A stretch of 33,552 nucleotides of DNA from Gordonia desulfuricans NBRC 100010 (GCF_001485495.1 NZ_BCNF01000013.1:1-33552), one strand, 5' to 3'. Positions 1 through 9,067 are shown, numbered from the stretch's first letter. Made by a program: numbers and translations. The notes: generated by a model from the letters alone, not told the origin.

Positions 1-239
1 AGGCATCGGCCGGCGGCAACCCGGGCGGCGGTCCCGGTGGGAACGGGAACGGCGGCGGTCCCGGGGGTGGCCGACCGGGCGGCGGAATGCCCGGCGGTGG
101 TCGGTCGGATGGTTACACCTCCGGTCGCGGAGACACCGCGCTGGGCGTCTACGCGACGATGATGGGGCTGGCGCTGCTGAGCCTGGTCTACGCCGTCGCC
201 GACACCGTGCAGCGCGCTCGCAGGGCCGTGCGGGTGTGA
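1..239 (+). CDS. C-terminal end of a glycine-rich membrane protein (5' cut by window)
   Basis: An open frame enters the window (codons begin at base 3) and stops with TGA at 237-239. The visible 78 residues start with a Gly/Pro/Asn-rich low-complexity stretch of about 35 residues (repeated GGG, PGG and GGN), followed by a hydrophobic segment (GVYATMMGLALLSLVYAV) that fits one membrane helix, and a short basic tail (RARRAVRV) that would sit on the cytoplasmic side by the positive-inside rule. I do not recognise the family. The next gene could start at the overlapping GTGA (236) or further in, so the two may be translationally coupled. Function cannot be given from this fragment. Confidence 0.55.
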   Translation, partial: ASAGGNPGGGPGGNGNGGGPGGGRPGGGMPGGGRSDGYTSGRGDTALGVYATMMGLALLSLVYAVADTVQRARRAVRV

Positions 240-331
240 CGGCCCGTCTCGGTGGGCCCGCGGAGATGCAGAACGCTCTCCGCGGGCGTGACCGTGCCCA
301 CTCGATTGGCCCGGGACCGGGTTCGCGGGCG

Positions 332-1042
332 ATGATCGGCGTCGTGACCTTCTCCGGCGCCAACTCTTCCGACTCTCTCCGGCTACCCGCCGCGGTCCTG
401 TGGGACATGGACGGCACCCTGCTCGACTCCGAACGGCTCTGGGACATCGCCGTCGGCGAGCTGTGCGATCGCAACGGATTCACGATGAGCCCCGAGCTGC
501 GCGAGGCGACGCTGGGCAACTCCATGCACGATGCGCTGACCAAGGTGTTCGACGCCGCCGGGCTCGCCCCCGCCGACCGCGACCATGCGGGTGCCGAGCG
601 ATGGCTCCTCGATCGGGTCGCCGAACTGTTCGCCGAGGACCTGCCGTGGCGGCCGGGCGCCCAGGAGGCCCTGGCATTGATCGCCGATGCCGGCGTCCCG
701 ATGGCATTGGTCACCAACACGGTTCGGGAACTGACCGACTTCGCCCTCGAGACCCTCGGTCGAGATGTCTTCGCCGCGACGGTCTGCGGCGACGAGGTGA
801 GCACCGCCAAACCACATCCGGAACCGTATCTGCGGGCCGCCGCACTCCTCGGGGTCGACCCGCGCGACTGCCGTGCCGTCGAGGACTCACCGACCGGCAC
901 GATCGCGGCGACCGGCGCCGGATGCGCCACGCTGGTGGTGCCGTCGACCGTCCCGATCCCGCCCGGACCGCTGCGTGAGTTCCGCGAAAGTCTGGTCGGG
1001 CTGACCCTCGGGGAGCTCGGTCCGGCGGGCGTGCGAGGATAG
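332..1042 (+). CDS. HAD-superfamily phosphatase (beta-phosphoglucomutase-like subfamily)
   Basis: A haloacid dehalogenase-type hydrolase of about 236 residues. Motif I is DMDGTLLDS near residues 25-33, with the nucleophile Asp and the +2 general acid Asp. Motif II is VTNT, motif III the Lys in AKPHPEPY, and motif IV lies in RAVEDSPTG. The region between motif I and II has the helical cap typical of subfamily I (phosphoglycolate phosphatase or beta-phosphoglucomutase relatives). Substrate cannot be read from sequence. The frame is open back to a GTG at 236 overlapping the upstream stop, but the first 30 residues there look non-conserved; ATG 332 and GTG 344 are both plausible and neither has a clear Shine-Dalgarno. 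It sits 6 nt before hisE, so it may be co-transcribed with the histidine genes. Confidence 0.85.
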   Translation: MIGVVTFSGANSSDSLRLPAAVLWDMDGTLLDSERLWDIAVGELCDRNGFTMSPELREATLGNSMHDALTKVFDAAGLAPADRDHAGAERWLLDRVAELFAEDLPWRPGAQEALALIADAGVPMALVTNTVRELTDFALETLGRDVFAATVCGDEVSTAKPHPEPYLRAAALLGVDPRDCRAVEDSPTGTIAATGAGCATLVVPSTVPIPPGPLREFRESLVGLTLGELGPAGVRG

Positions 1043-1048
1043 ATACCC

Positions 1049-1312
1049 GTGAAAACCTTCGACGCGCTGTTCGCCGAGTTGACCGACAAGGCGGAGAAAC
1101 GACCGGCCGGCAGCGGTACCGTCGCCGCGCTGGACGCGGGGGTGCATTCCCTCGGCAAGAAGATCATCGAAGAGGCCGGCGAGGTGTGGCTGGCCGCCGA
1201 GCACGAGTCGGACGAGTCGCTGGGTGAGGAGATCTCCCAGCTCCTGTACTGGCTCCAGGTGATGATGGTCAAACGGGGACTCTCGCTGGAGGACGTCTAC
1301 CGCCATCTGTAG
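1049..1312 (+). CDS. hisE: Phosphoribosyl-ATP pyrophosphatase
   Basis: HisE hydrolyses phosphoribosyl-ATP to phosphoribosyl-AMP and pyrophosphate, the second step of histidine synthesis. The 87-residue protein has the all-alpha MazG-like fold signature: [15 protein letters not shown] carries the metal-binding Glu cluster, followed by a second acidic helix ([16 protein letters not shown]). Length and the C-terminal ending LEDVYRHL match the stand-alone actinobacterial HisE. It starts with GTG at 1049 and is followed after 79 nt by hisG, as in mycobacteria where hisE precedes hisG apart from the main his operon. A TAGATA sequence 3 nt before the GTG is too close to be a clear -10. Confidence 0.96.
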   Translation: MKTFDALFAELTDKAEKRPAGSGTVAALDAGVHSLGKKIIEEAGEVWLAAEHESDESLGEEISQLLYWLQVMMVKRGLSLEDVYRHL

Positions 1313-1391
1313 GCCGCGCACGCCTGTTCGCGGCGCGTGGCCCTGACCCCGCCCTCCTCATCCCCGCATCTCACATCTCCGGAGAAACCCC

Positions 1392-2237
1392 ATGCTGCGT
1401 GTCGCAGTCCCCAACAAGGGCGCGCTGTCGGAATCGGCCGCGTCCATCCTGTCCGAGGCCGGTTACCGTCGCCGGTCCGACTCCAAGGACCTGACCGTCC
1501 TGGACAACAACAACGAGGTCGAGTTCTTCTTCCTTCGACCCAAGGACATCGCCATCTACGTCGGATCGGGCACCCTCGATCTGGGTATCACCGGTCGTGA
1601 CCTGGCCCTCGACTCCGGTGCCCCGGTCGACGAGGAACTGTCGATGGGCTTCGGTTCGTCGACCTTCCGCTACGCCGCCCCTTCCGATCAGACCTGGACC
1701 GTCGACGACCTGGCCGGCAAGCGGATCGCGACGTCGTACCCCAATCTGGTGCGTGCCGATCTCGGTTCCCGGGGTATCACCGCCGACATCATCCGACTCG
1801 ACGGGGCGGTGGAGATCTCCATCCAGCTCGGGGTCGCCGACGCGATCGCCGACGTCGTCGGATCCGGTCGCACACTGCGCCAGCATGATCTGGCCGCCTT
1901 CGGTCACACCCTGTGCGACTCCGAGGCGGTGCTGATCAGCCGGACCGGGGTGGAGCCCGCCAAGCACGCGCGGCAGTTCATCAAGCGGATCCAGGGTGTG
2001 GTCTTCGGTCAGCAGTACGTGATGATCGACTACGACTGCCCCCGCACCATCCTGGAGCAGGCCAGCGCGCTCACCCCCGGCCTGGAGTCGCCCACCGTGG
2101 CGCCGATGGCCGACCCGGAGTGGGTCGCGGTCCGGGCGATGGTCCCGCGCAAGAACCACCAGCAGCTCATGGACGACCTGTCCGAGCTCGGTGCCCGCGC
2201 CATCCTGGCCTCCGACATCCGTTCCTGCCGCTTCTGA
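1392..2237 (+). CDS. hisG: ATP phosphoribosyltransferase, long form
   Basis: HisG condenses ATP and PRPP, the committed and feedback-inhibited step of histidine synthesis. The 281-residue length is that of the long (HisG-L) form, which is self-sufficient and needs no HisZ. Visible family motifs: [21 protein letters not shown] (substrate-binding region) and [18 protein letters not shown] (PRPP-binding loop region). The C-terminal part from about residue 210 is the ACT-like HisG_C domain that binds histidine. ATG 1392 is preceded by GGAGAAA at 1380-1386, a good Shine-Dalgarno, so this gene is leadered. A strong hairpin follows the stop at 2242-2275. Confidence 0.97.
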   Translation: MLRVAVPNKGALSESAASILSEAGYRRRSDSKDLTVLDNNNEVEFFFLRPKDIAIYVGSGTLDLGITGRDLALDSGAPVDEELSMGFGSSTFRYAAPSDQTWTVDDLAGKRIATSYPNLVRADLGSRGITADIIRLDGAVEISIQLGVADAIADVVGSGRTLRQHDLAAFGHTLCDSEAVLISRTGVEPAKHARQFIKRIQGVVFGQQYVMIDYDCPRTILEQASALTPGLESPTVAPMADPEWVAVRAMVPRKNHQQLMDDLSELGARAILASDIRSCRF

Positions 2238-2241
2238 GGCA

Positions 2242-2275
2242 TGTGGCCCGGCCCGCGTCGGCGGACCGGGCCACA
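2242..2275. terminator. Bidirectional terminator hairpin between hisG and the thioesterase
   Basis: TGTGGCCCGG (2242-2251) pairs perfectly with CCGGGCCACA (2266-2275), and the inner CCGC/GCGG (2253-2256 with 2261-2264) extends the stem around a GTCG loop. It fills the 42-nt gap between two convergent stops. No U-tract follows on either strand, which is common for actinobacterial terminators. Confidence 0.75.
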
Positions 2276-2279
2276 CTGC

Positions 2280-3134
2280 TCAGCGTCGATCCAGCAGGGC
2301 CGTCTGGGCCGAGCGGCCGATGAATCCGTCGACGTCGTAGAGGTCGGCGAACGACGCACCGAATCCGTCGCGGCCGGCCGCCATCTCGGCGTCGATCCCC
2401 AGCCATCGGCCCCGGGGAACCGCGCTCAGGTGGACGGTGGTGTCGGTGTTCATCCACGACCACTGTGCGGAATCCAGTCGCGTCCCGACGCCGTTGGCGA
2501 CGTCGACGACGGTCATCAGGGATTCGAGATCGCTGATCTGCTCGCCGTCGACGAGCCCGACCGCCGGGCGCAACCACACCGCCGGGGTCTTCCCGGTGCG
2601 GCCCGGCAACACCGCGCAGTGCACTGCGCCGATGAATCCTTCTGTGCCCCAATCGACTCCGAGTGACGGGTCGGCGGTGACGCCGCGCCGGATGTCGAGG
2701 TCGTCGGGGAGCGGATGCAGTGGCGGCCGGGGCTGGACGGTGATGTCGGCGGTGTCGTCGGCACGCATCAGCCATGCCGAGGCGCGGGCGGCGACGCGGA
2801 ATGTCCCGTCCGGCCGGCGGACCTCGAGCTCGGCGGCGAGCATGCTGATGCGGCGTCCGGGACGCGCCACCCAGGCCCGCACCCGGTTGACGTCGAGTCC
2901 CACCGCGCCGATCAGGTCGACGGTGACGCGGGTGAAGCGCCGGCCCGGGTCGGCGTCCGCGCGTTCGAGTGCCCGCATGAGCAGGCCGGTCGGGGGACCG
3001 CCGTGCTGGATGTCGGTCGACCAGGGACTCACTGTTGCCGACGTCGGCCGGAAGTACTCGAAATCGGGGTCCGCATCCCCGGTGCCGGACTCGTCGGAAA
3101 AGTCCGGAACCGGCAGGTAGAAGGCGTTGTCCAC
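2280..3134 (-). CDS. Acyl-CoA thioesterase, double hot-dog (TesB-like) family
   Basis: The 284-residue protein fits the tandem hot-dog acyl-CoA thioesterase family found in many copies in mycolata. The N-terminal half has the typical WSTDIQHGGPPTGLLMRALE (hot-dog central helix with the HGG turn), then RFTRVTVDLIG and a strand pattern ending near VAARASAWL. The C-terminal half repeats the fold: LESLMTVVDVANGVGTRLD followed by NTDTTVHLSAVPRGRWLGIDAE and a final GFGASFADLYDVDGFIGRSAQT. The predicted role is hydrolysis of acyl-CoA to free acid and CoA in the cytoplasm; chain-length preference cannot be seen. It starts with GTG, with a TAGGCT hexamer 7 nt upstream, consistent with leaderless translation. 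It is divergent from the PE-PPE hydrolase. Confidence 0.85.
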   Translation of the reverse strand: MDNAFYLPVPDFSDESGTGDADPDFEYFRPTSATVSPWSTDIQHGGPPTGLLMRALERADADPGRRFTRVTVDLIGAVGLDVNRVRAWVARPGRRISMLAAELEVRRPDGTFRVAARASAWLMRADDTADITVQPRPPLHPLPDDLDIRRGVTADPSLGVDWGTEGFIGAVHCAVLPGRTGKTPAVWLRPAVGLVDGEQISDLESLMTVVDVANGVGTRLDSAQWSWMNTDTTVHLSAVPRGRWLGIDAEMAAGRDGFGASFADLYDVDGFIGRSAQTALLDRR

Positions 3135-3141
3135 GCGGGTG

Positions 3142-3147
3142 AGCCTA
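3142..3147 (-). promoter_or_regulatory. Predicted -10 element, leaderless thioesterase mRNA
   Basis: TAGGCT on the reverse strand ends 7 nt before the GTG start (3134). A TSS 6-8 nt after a -10 would fall at the start codon. No convincing -35 is visible. Confidence 0.55.
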
Positions 3148-3204
3148 TGTCACCAGGTTTCGGGACACCGCCACGGGTGGTTGTCCGTCGATCGGACTCA
3201 AAGT

Positions 3205-3241
3205 GTTCAGCCGATTGGATGAACTGGTTGATCATGAACTG
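3205..3241. promoter_or_regulatory. Operator-like repeats in the thioesterase / PE-PPE divergent gap
   Basis: The 233-nt gap 3135-3367 holds an AT-richer stretch. GTTCAGCC (3205-3212) and GGATGAAC (3217-3224) form an inverted repeat with one mismatch. ATGAACTG occurs twice as a direct repeat (3219-3226 and 3234-3241), with a TGATCA palindrome between. This could be a binding site for a regulator of either divergent gene; the sequence alone does not tell which. Confidence 0.35.
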
Positions 3242-3367
3242 AATTCATCAAAGTGATCTACGACGATGAATCTCGTTCAACACCGGGTATGCCCACGTCG
3301 AGATCCACAAGACGTCCCGCTGTGGTGAACCCGCGGTGCGCCCGCGGTGAACGATGGGGGACTCCCG

Positions 3368-5026
3368 ATGAACCGGATTCGCAAGACACTCGGCACCACC
3401 GCCGTCGGATGCGCACTGTGCCTCGGTGCAGTGGTCCCGATGGCCTTGTCGTCGACACCCGCCCTCGCCGCAGGCCTGTCCACCCAGACCGCCGACGAAC
3501 TCGGGTCGGCCGGGGTCTTCCGGCCGACCGAGGCGTACGTCGCAACGGCGGGGGCCCGCAGTGACTGGTTGCGCAGTGTGGTGCCCGGCCTGCCCGACGA
3601 CGCGATCGTGGTGGTCACCCCGGGCACCGACGACGGCACCCTCTATCAGCGAATCCAGGTGTTGCGCACCAACGATCGGCCTGTCTACATCATCGACTAC
3701 CCCGAGTCCCTCGGCCCGGTGGTGTCGGGGCGCACCGGACTGGTGTTGCCGTTCACCGCACCCACCTACGACGAGTCCCGCGACATCGCCGTCGCCAAGA
3801 ACCTGCAGGCGATGTCGGCGTTCGGTGCGGACCCCGGTGCACCGTCGGTCGTCTACAGCGGTTACTCGCAGGGTGCCGAAGCGGTGGGCAACGCCGCCGA
3901 ACAGGCGGTCGCCACCGGGGGGATCGACACGCAGCGCTCGACGATCCTGCTCGTCTCCGATCCCCGGAGCCCCTGGGGGCTCAAGAACTTCGCCGCCGAG
4001 AACCCCCTGGTCGGTTCGCTGTTCGAGCTGCTCGGGGCGGAGTCGAACGGTGCCCGCGATCCCGGTGCCACCGGGGACGATCTCGACGTCGTGTCGGTCA
4101 TCATCGTCGGCGACCCGGCGTCGGACTTCCAGTGGGTCTGGTACCGGCCGGTGAGTTCGCTGGTCGTCGACCTCGCCGGATTCCTCACCATCCACGCCGG
4201 CGGTGGCTCGGAGAACTACGCCACCGTCGAACAGCTCGGAGAACCCACCGAACTGCACAGCACCGACGGCAACACCACCTACCTCGTCTACCACACCGCC
4301 CACCACCCGTTGACGCTGCTGACCCAGATGATCCTCACCGGCATCGGGATCACCCCGAGCGAGGCCGACCTCGAACGCTGGGACAAGGCCAACAACGCCT
4401 TCTACCCGCTGCAGGAGCCGACCCCGGCGAATGCCGGGGTGGCGGTCGACAGCGGTCCCCGCGACGCCGCCTCACCTGCCGTGGCGCGCTCGGCATCCGC
4501 ACCGACCGGTTCCGGCGCCGACGATCCGGGGCTCGGGTCGCCGGCGATCACCGACACGGCGACCACGGCCGCCGGCGTCACCGGGGGTCAGGCGCCCGAG
4601 GTCTCCGGGGGTCGCCATCAGGTGACCGTCGGACAGCAGCCGACGGTGTCGGTGCCGGCGTCGGAAGCCGCGGGCTCCGACACCGGTACCGGGCGCCACC
4701 ACATCACCGGCAGCGGCCGTCATGCCGCCCCGGAGCCGACCGGCCAGACGGCCTCCACGGATTCCGGATCGGACCCGGAGGCATCGGGTCACACCCAGGG
4801 CGCGCCCACCGCCCACGGTTCGGGCGGCGGCGCGTCGGACACCGCCACCCCGACCACTGCGACCGACGGCACCGATGGTGCCGGTGTGGGTGGCGACGGT
4901 GTGAGTGGTGACGACACCGACGCCGAGGGACAGGGCGGCGAAGGACCCGGCAGTGCGGGCACCGGCAGTGCGGACGCAGGTGGTGACGGCACCGGTGGTG
5001 ACGTGACCGAACAGCCGGCCGCCTGA
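3368..5026 (+). CDS. Secreted PE-PPE-domain (cutinase-like) serine hydrolase with low-complexity tail
   Basis: The 552-residue protein begins with a signal peptide: basic MNRIRK, a hydrophobic core, then ALA before AGLST with predicted cleavage after Ala34. Residues about 75-345 match the PE-PPE domain (PF08237), an alpha/beta-hydrolase related to cutinases. The nucleophile elbow is GYSQGAE with Ser167; likely Asp is in VGDPASD (near 249-253) and likely His in YHTAHHPL (near 309-314). From about residue 350 to the end the chain is Ser/Thr/Gly/Ala/Pro/Asp-rich, with three GRH motifs, and looks disordered. ATG 3368 is chosen over in-frame ATG 3347 because GGGGGA precedes it at 6 nt and it opens directly into the signal peptide. 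The family is typical of mycolata; substrates are probably esters of the cell envelope, unproven here. After the TGA the same frame continues open into a heptad repeat (see repeat at 5047). Confidence 0.85.
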   Translation: MNRIRKTLGTTAVGCALCLGAVVPMALSSTPALAAGLSTQTADELGSAGVFRPTEAYVATAGARSDWLRSVVPGLPDDAIVVVTPGTDDGTLYQRIQVLRTNDRPVYIIDYPESLGPVVSGRTGLVLPFTAPTYDESRDIAVAKNLQAMSAFGADPGAPSVVYSGYSQGAEAVGNAAEQAVATGGIDTQRSTILLVSDPRSPWGLKNFAAENPLVGSLFELLGAESNGARDPGATGDDLDVVSVIIVGDPASDFQWVWYRPVSSLVVDLAGFLTIHAGGGSENYATVEQLGEPTELHSTDGNTTYLVYHTAHHPLTLLTQMILTGIGITPSEADLERWDKANNAFYPLQEPTPANAGVAVDSGPRDAASPAVARSASAPTGSGADDPGLGSPAITDTATTAAGVTGGQAPEVSGGRHQVTVGQQPTVSVPASEAAGSDTGTGRHHITGSGRHAAPEPTGQTASTDSGSDPEASGHTQGAPTAHGSGGGASDTATPTTATDGTDGAGVGGDGVSGDDTDAEGQGGEGPGSAGTGSADAGGDGTGGDVTEQPAA

Positions 5027-5046
5027 CGCGGTTCGGTACCCGACCC

Positions 5047-5235
5047 GATCACGTCGACGGGGCGCTCGATCGCATCGACGGGGCTCCCGATCACGTCGAC
5101 CGGGCTCCCGATCACGTCGACCGGGCACCCGATCACATCGACCGGGCGCCCGATCACGTCGACTGGGCTCTCGATCGCATCGACTGGGCTCTCGATCGCA
5201 TCGACCGGGCACCCGATCACGTCGACTGGGCGCAC
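5047..5235. repeat. Nine tandem 21-bp units between convergent genes
   Basis: Nine units of exactly 21 bp (starts 5047, 5068, 5089 and so on to 5215), consensus GATCACGTCGACCGGGCTCCC. Variable sites are 5 (A/G), 7 (G/A), 13 (C/G/T), 18 (T/A/G), 19 (mostly C), and 20 (C/T). The array lies 20 nt after the stop of the PE-PPE gene and 22 nt before the end of the RecB nuclease. In the PE-PPE frame each unit reads as a heptad of the type I-T-S-T-G-L-P; unit position 13 falls on the third base of the Thr codon ACN, so that variation is silent. Because 21 is a multiple of 3 the array keeps whichever frames are open, so it is not proof of coding. Confidence 0.9.
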
Positions 5236-5257
5236 CGCCGGGTTCGGCGGGTGTGGG

Positions 5258-6160
5258 TCACAACGTGAAACCCGGTGGAGGGCCGGGATACTCGGGGATC
5301 TCGCCGCCGAACTCCGGACATCGTGACCGGTGTTCACATGTGCGGCACATCCAGGATTTCTGCGGCCGGAAGTCGCCGGTGGCCACCGCCTGGCGGATCG
5401 CCTGCCAGATCGCGGCGAGGGTGCGGCCGAAGCGTTCGAGTTCGTCACGGTCGGGCTCGTAGGTGAGCACCTGACCGTCGGACAGGTACATCAGCTGCAG
5501 CCGGTGGGGGACGACGCCCCGCAGTCGCAGGATGGCCAGGGCATAGAACTTCATCTGGAACAGGGCCTTGGCCTCGTAGGCCTCACCGGGTGCGCGGCCG
5601 GTCTTGTAGTCGACGACGCGGATCTCGCCGGTGGGTGCGATGTCGATGCGGTCGATGAAGCCGCGCATCCGCACGTTCCCGGTCTCCAGCTCCACATGCT
5701 CCTCGACCGCGGCGGCGTCGAAGGCGGTGGGATTCTCCATCCCGTAGTAGTTCTCGATCAGTTTGTGGGCCTCGGTGAGGAAGGCCTCGTGGCCGTCGGC
5801 GCCGATGACGTCGGCCAGGGACGGGTCGGCCTCACACATCGCCGCCCAGGCGCCCTCGACGAGGAAGTCCGCCGACTCGCGGGTGCGCAACGCGGCAGGC
5901 ATGTCGAACAGGTTCTCCAACGCGGCGTGGACCACGGTGCCGCGGGTCTGTGCCTTGGTCGGCGTCTCCGGGAAGCGATCGATCGCGCGGTACCGGTAGA
6001 GCAGCGGGCACTGTTTGAAATCGGCCGCACGAGACGGCGAGAGGGCGAGTGGACGTCCCACCAGACCGCGGGTGCCGCCGGCCGCCGATGCACCGGATTC
6101 GGCAGGGGAGTCGGCGGGACCGGTGGACGGGTCGGACCCGGCGGAAACTGCGAACGTCAC
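5258..6160 (-). CDS. RecB-family PD-(D/E)XK nuclease with probable 4Fe-4S cluster (Rv2119-like)
   Basis: A single-domain PDDEXK_1 nuclease of 300 residues from the start at 6160. The core has GTVVHAALE with His78, then GFIDRID with Asp170, then VVDYKTG with Asp184 and Lys186 (the DxK motif). One Cys in the N-terminal QCPLLYRYR (Cys51) and three near the C-terminus (MCRTCEHRSRC, Cys272, Cys275, Cys281) match the split four-cysteine iron-sulphur arrangement of AddB, Cas4 and Dna2-type nucleases. No helicase domain is attached. The frame is open to GTG 6190, but GTG 6160 is preferred because a TACCCT hexamer lies 7 nt before it, as at other leaderless genes here. Divergent from trmI, the same neighbour as in mycobacteria. 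Role in DNA repair is likely from family; the in vivo substrate is unknown. Confidence 0.88.
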   Translation of the reverse strand: MTFAVSAGSDPSTGPADSPAESGASAAGGTRGLVGRPLALSPSRAADFKQCPLLYRYRAIDRFPETPTKAQTRGTVVHAALENLFDMPAALRTRESADFLVEGAWAAMCEADPSLADVIGADGHEAFLTEAHKLIENYYGMENPTAFDAAAVEEHVELETGNVRMRGFIDRIDIAPTGEIRVVDYKTGRAPGEAYEAKALFQMKFYALAILRLRGVVPHRLQLMYLSDGQVLTYEPDRDELERFGRTLAAIWQAIRQAVATGDFRPQKSWMCRTCEHRSRCPEFGGEIPEYPGPPPGFTL

Positions 6161-6167
6161 ATTTGGC

Positions 6168-6173
6168 AGGGTA
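6168..6173 (-). promoter_or_regulatory. Predicted -10 element, leaderless RecB-family nuclease mRNA
   Basis: TACCCT on the reverse strand, 7 nt before GTG 6160. It lies inside the longer reading (GTG 6190), so it decides in favour of the shorter protein. Confidence 0.5.
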
Positions 6174-6237
6174 GGGCGGGGCCCCGACACTCCGGGCGCC
6201 CGGCGCGCGAAGACACGGAAAACGCCGTAACTCGTGA

Positions 6238-7104
<867 letters not shown>

Positions 7105-7228
7105 GGAGGGGCTGACCAGCCGCTCGACACGACGCCGAAACATCGCGCATACGTTGCGAAGACGCAGATTTAACGCATCCTCAACATCCGTCCTTGCGCG
7201 GTACTCGGCCATTCGGCCGTCTGCCCGG

Positions 7229-7234
7229 TAGCGT
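7229..7234 (+). promoter_or_regulatory. Predicted -10 element of mpa
   Basis: TAGCGT at 7229 would place a TSS near 7241 and give a leader of about 48 nt holding a hairpin and a strong Shine-Dalgarno. No clear -35 at 17 nt. Confidence 0.4.
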
Positions 7235-7245
7235 GGAGTCACGGC

Positions 7246-7270
7246 GCAACACTCCGTTGGGAGTGGTTGC
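7246..7270 (+). promoter_or_regulatory. Hairpin in the mpa leader
   Basis: GCAACACTCC (7246-7255) pairs with GGAGTGGTTGC (7260-7270) with one bulged base and a GTTG loop. It ends 2 nt before the GGGGAGAGGAG Shine-Dalgarno stretch (7273-7282 region), close enough to affect ribosome access or mRNA stability. Confidence 0.45.
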
Positions 7271-7288
7271 CGGGGAGAGGAGTCAGCA

Positions 7289-9067
7289 ATGACCGAATCT
7301 GATCGCCACGACGCTTCGACACCGAATTCGGGCGAGGCCCCGAACACGTCCGAGGACGCGTTCACCCCCGCCTACACACCGCCGCTGGCGCGTGCGGAGC
7401 AGACGTCGTATGGCCGGCCGGCCGACCCCAAGGATCTCCAGGAGCGGGTCGACAACCTGACGGCACGGAACGCCAAGTTGCTCGACACCCTCAAAGAGGC
7501 CCGTCAGCAGCTCGTGGCGTTGCGTGAGGAGGTCGATCGACTCGGGCAGCCACCCAGCGGGTACGGCGTACTCCTCGAGGTGTATCCCGACCAGACGGTC
7601 GACGTGTTCACCTCCGGACGCAAGATGCGGCTGACCTGCTCACCCAACATCGACGTCGACACCCTGCACCGCGGTCAGACGCTGCGGCTGAACGAGGCCC
7701 TGACCGTCGTCGAGGCCTGCGAGTTCGACACCGTCGGTGAGATCAGCACACTGCGCGAGGTGCTCGGCGACGGGCAGCGTGCACTCGTGGTCGGCCACGC
7801 CGACGAGGAGCGCGTGGTGTGGCTGGCCGAACCGCTGCTCGGCGACTTCGACACCGAGGACGGACATCGTCGCAAGCTGCGCCCCGGCGACTCGCTGCTG
7901 ATCGACACCAAGGCCGGATTCGCCTTCGAGCGGGTGCCCAAGGCCGAGGTCGAGGACCTCGTGCTCGAGGACGTGCCGGATGTCGGCTACGAGGACATCG
8001 GTGGTCTCGGCCGGCAGATCGAGCAGATCCGCGATGCCGTGGAACTGCCGTTCCTGCACAAGGATCTGTTCCGCGACTATGCGCTGCGCCCGCCGAAAGG
8101 TGTCCTGCTCTACGGGCCGCCCGGTTGCGGTAAGACACTCATCGCCAAGGCCGTCGCCAACTCGCTGGCCAAGAAGATCGCCCAGGCCCGCGGCGACGAC
8201 GCCAAGGAGGCGAAGTCGTACTTCCTGAACATCAAGGGTCCGGAGCTGCTCAACAAGTTCGTCGGTGAGACCGAGCGGCACATCCGCCTGATCTTCCAGC
8301 GGGCCCGCGAGAAGGCGTCCGAGGGCACCCCGGTGATCGTGTTCTTCGACGAGATGGACTCGATCTTCCGCACCCGCGGCTCCGGTGTGTCCTCCGACGT
8401 GGAGACCACCGTGGTCCCGCAGCTGCTCAGCGAGATCGACGGTGTCGAGGGTCTCGAGAACGTGATCGTGATCGGTGCCTCCAACCGCGAGGACATGATC
8501 GATCCCGCGATCCTGCGGCCCGGCCGCCTGGACGTGAAGATCAAGATCGAGCGTCCCGACGCCGAGTCGGCGATCGACATCTTCTCGAAGTACCTCACCG
8601 TGGAACTGCCGGTGCACGCCGACGATCTCGCCGAGTTCGGCGGCGATCGCACGGCCTGCGTCAACGCGATGATCGAGAAGGTCGTCGAGCGGATGTACGC
8701 CGAGAGCGAGGACAACCGGTTCCTCGAGGTGACCTACGCCAACGGCGACAAAGAGATCATGTACTTCAAGGACTTCAACTCCGGTGCGATGATCCAGAAC
8801 GTCGTCGACCGCGCGAAGAAGTACGCGATCAAGTCGCAGCTGGACACCGGTGCGCCGGGTCTGCGGGTGCAGCACCTGTTCGACTCGATCCTCGACGAGT
8901 TCGCCGAGAACGAGGATCTGCCGAACACCACCAATCCCGACGACTGGGCACGGATCTCGGGCAAGAAGGGCGAGCGGATCGTCTACATCCGGACGCTGGT
9001 CACCGGCAAGAGCTCGGGTGCGAGCCGTGCGATCGACACCGAGACCAACACCGGTCAGTACCTGTAG
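7289..9067 (+). CDS. mpa: Proteasome-associated AAA ATPase (Mpa/ARC)
   Basis: The ring-shaped unfoldase that captures pupylated proteins and feeds them into the 20S core. The 592-residue protein has: a coiled coil at about 47-88, which binds Pup; two OB-fold inter-domains at about 92-230; and one AAA module with Walker A GPPGCGKT (276-283), Walker B VFFDEMD (351-357) and the arginine-finger region around [10 protein letters not shown]. It ends in GQYL, the penultimate-Tyr tail that docks in the pockets of the PrcA ring. Start ATG 7289 is supported by GGAGAGGAG just upstream. Length is close to the 609 residues of the M. tuberculosis protein. It is followed by an FHA-ABC exporter gene instead of dop, which is unusual for this cluster. 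Confidence 0.98.
   Translation: MTESDRHDASTPNSGEAPNTSEDAFTPAYTPPLARAEQTSYGRPADPKDLQERVDNLTARNAKLLDTLKEARQQLVALREEVDRLGQPPSGYGVLLEVYPDQTVDVFTSGRKMRLTCSPNIDVDTLHRGQTLRLNEALTVVEACEFDTVGEISTLREVLGDGQRALVVGHADEERVVWLAEPLLGDFDTEDGHRRKLRPGDSLLIDTKAGFAFERVPKAEVEDLVLEDVPDVGYEDIGGLGRQIEQIRDAVELPFLHKDLFRDYALRPPKGVLLYGPPGCGKTLIAKAVANSLAKKIAQARGDDAKEAKSYFLNIKGPELLNKFVGETERHIRLIFQRAREKASEGTPVIVFFDEMDSIFRTRGSGVSSDVETTVVPQLLSEIDGVEGLENVIVIGASNREDMIDPAILRPGRLDVKIKIERPDAESAIDIFSKYLTVELPVHADDLAEFGGDRTACVNAMIEKVVERMYAESEDNRFLEVTYANGDKEIMYFKDFNSGAMIQNVVDRAKKYAIKSQLDTGAPGLRVQHLFDSILDEFAENEDLPNTTNPDDWARISGKKGERIVYIRTLVTGKSSGASRAIDTETNTGQYL

Noticed and set aside
236-331. Longer HAD phosphatase starting at GTG 236
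   Set aside because: The added 32 residues have no HAD-like content. The GTGA overlap keeps it possible, so it is mentioned in the gene entry only.
5047-5235. 21-bp array as a CRISPR
   Set aside because: Units are contiguous with no unique spacers, too short for CRISPR repeats, and no cas gene is near.
4789-5448. Reverse-strand frame through the 21-bp array with PVDVIGS heptads
   Set aside because: It overlaps the PE-PPE tail and the RecB gene end on the same strand out of frame; no start signal and no family. The same array is better explained in the PE-PPE frame or as non-coding.
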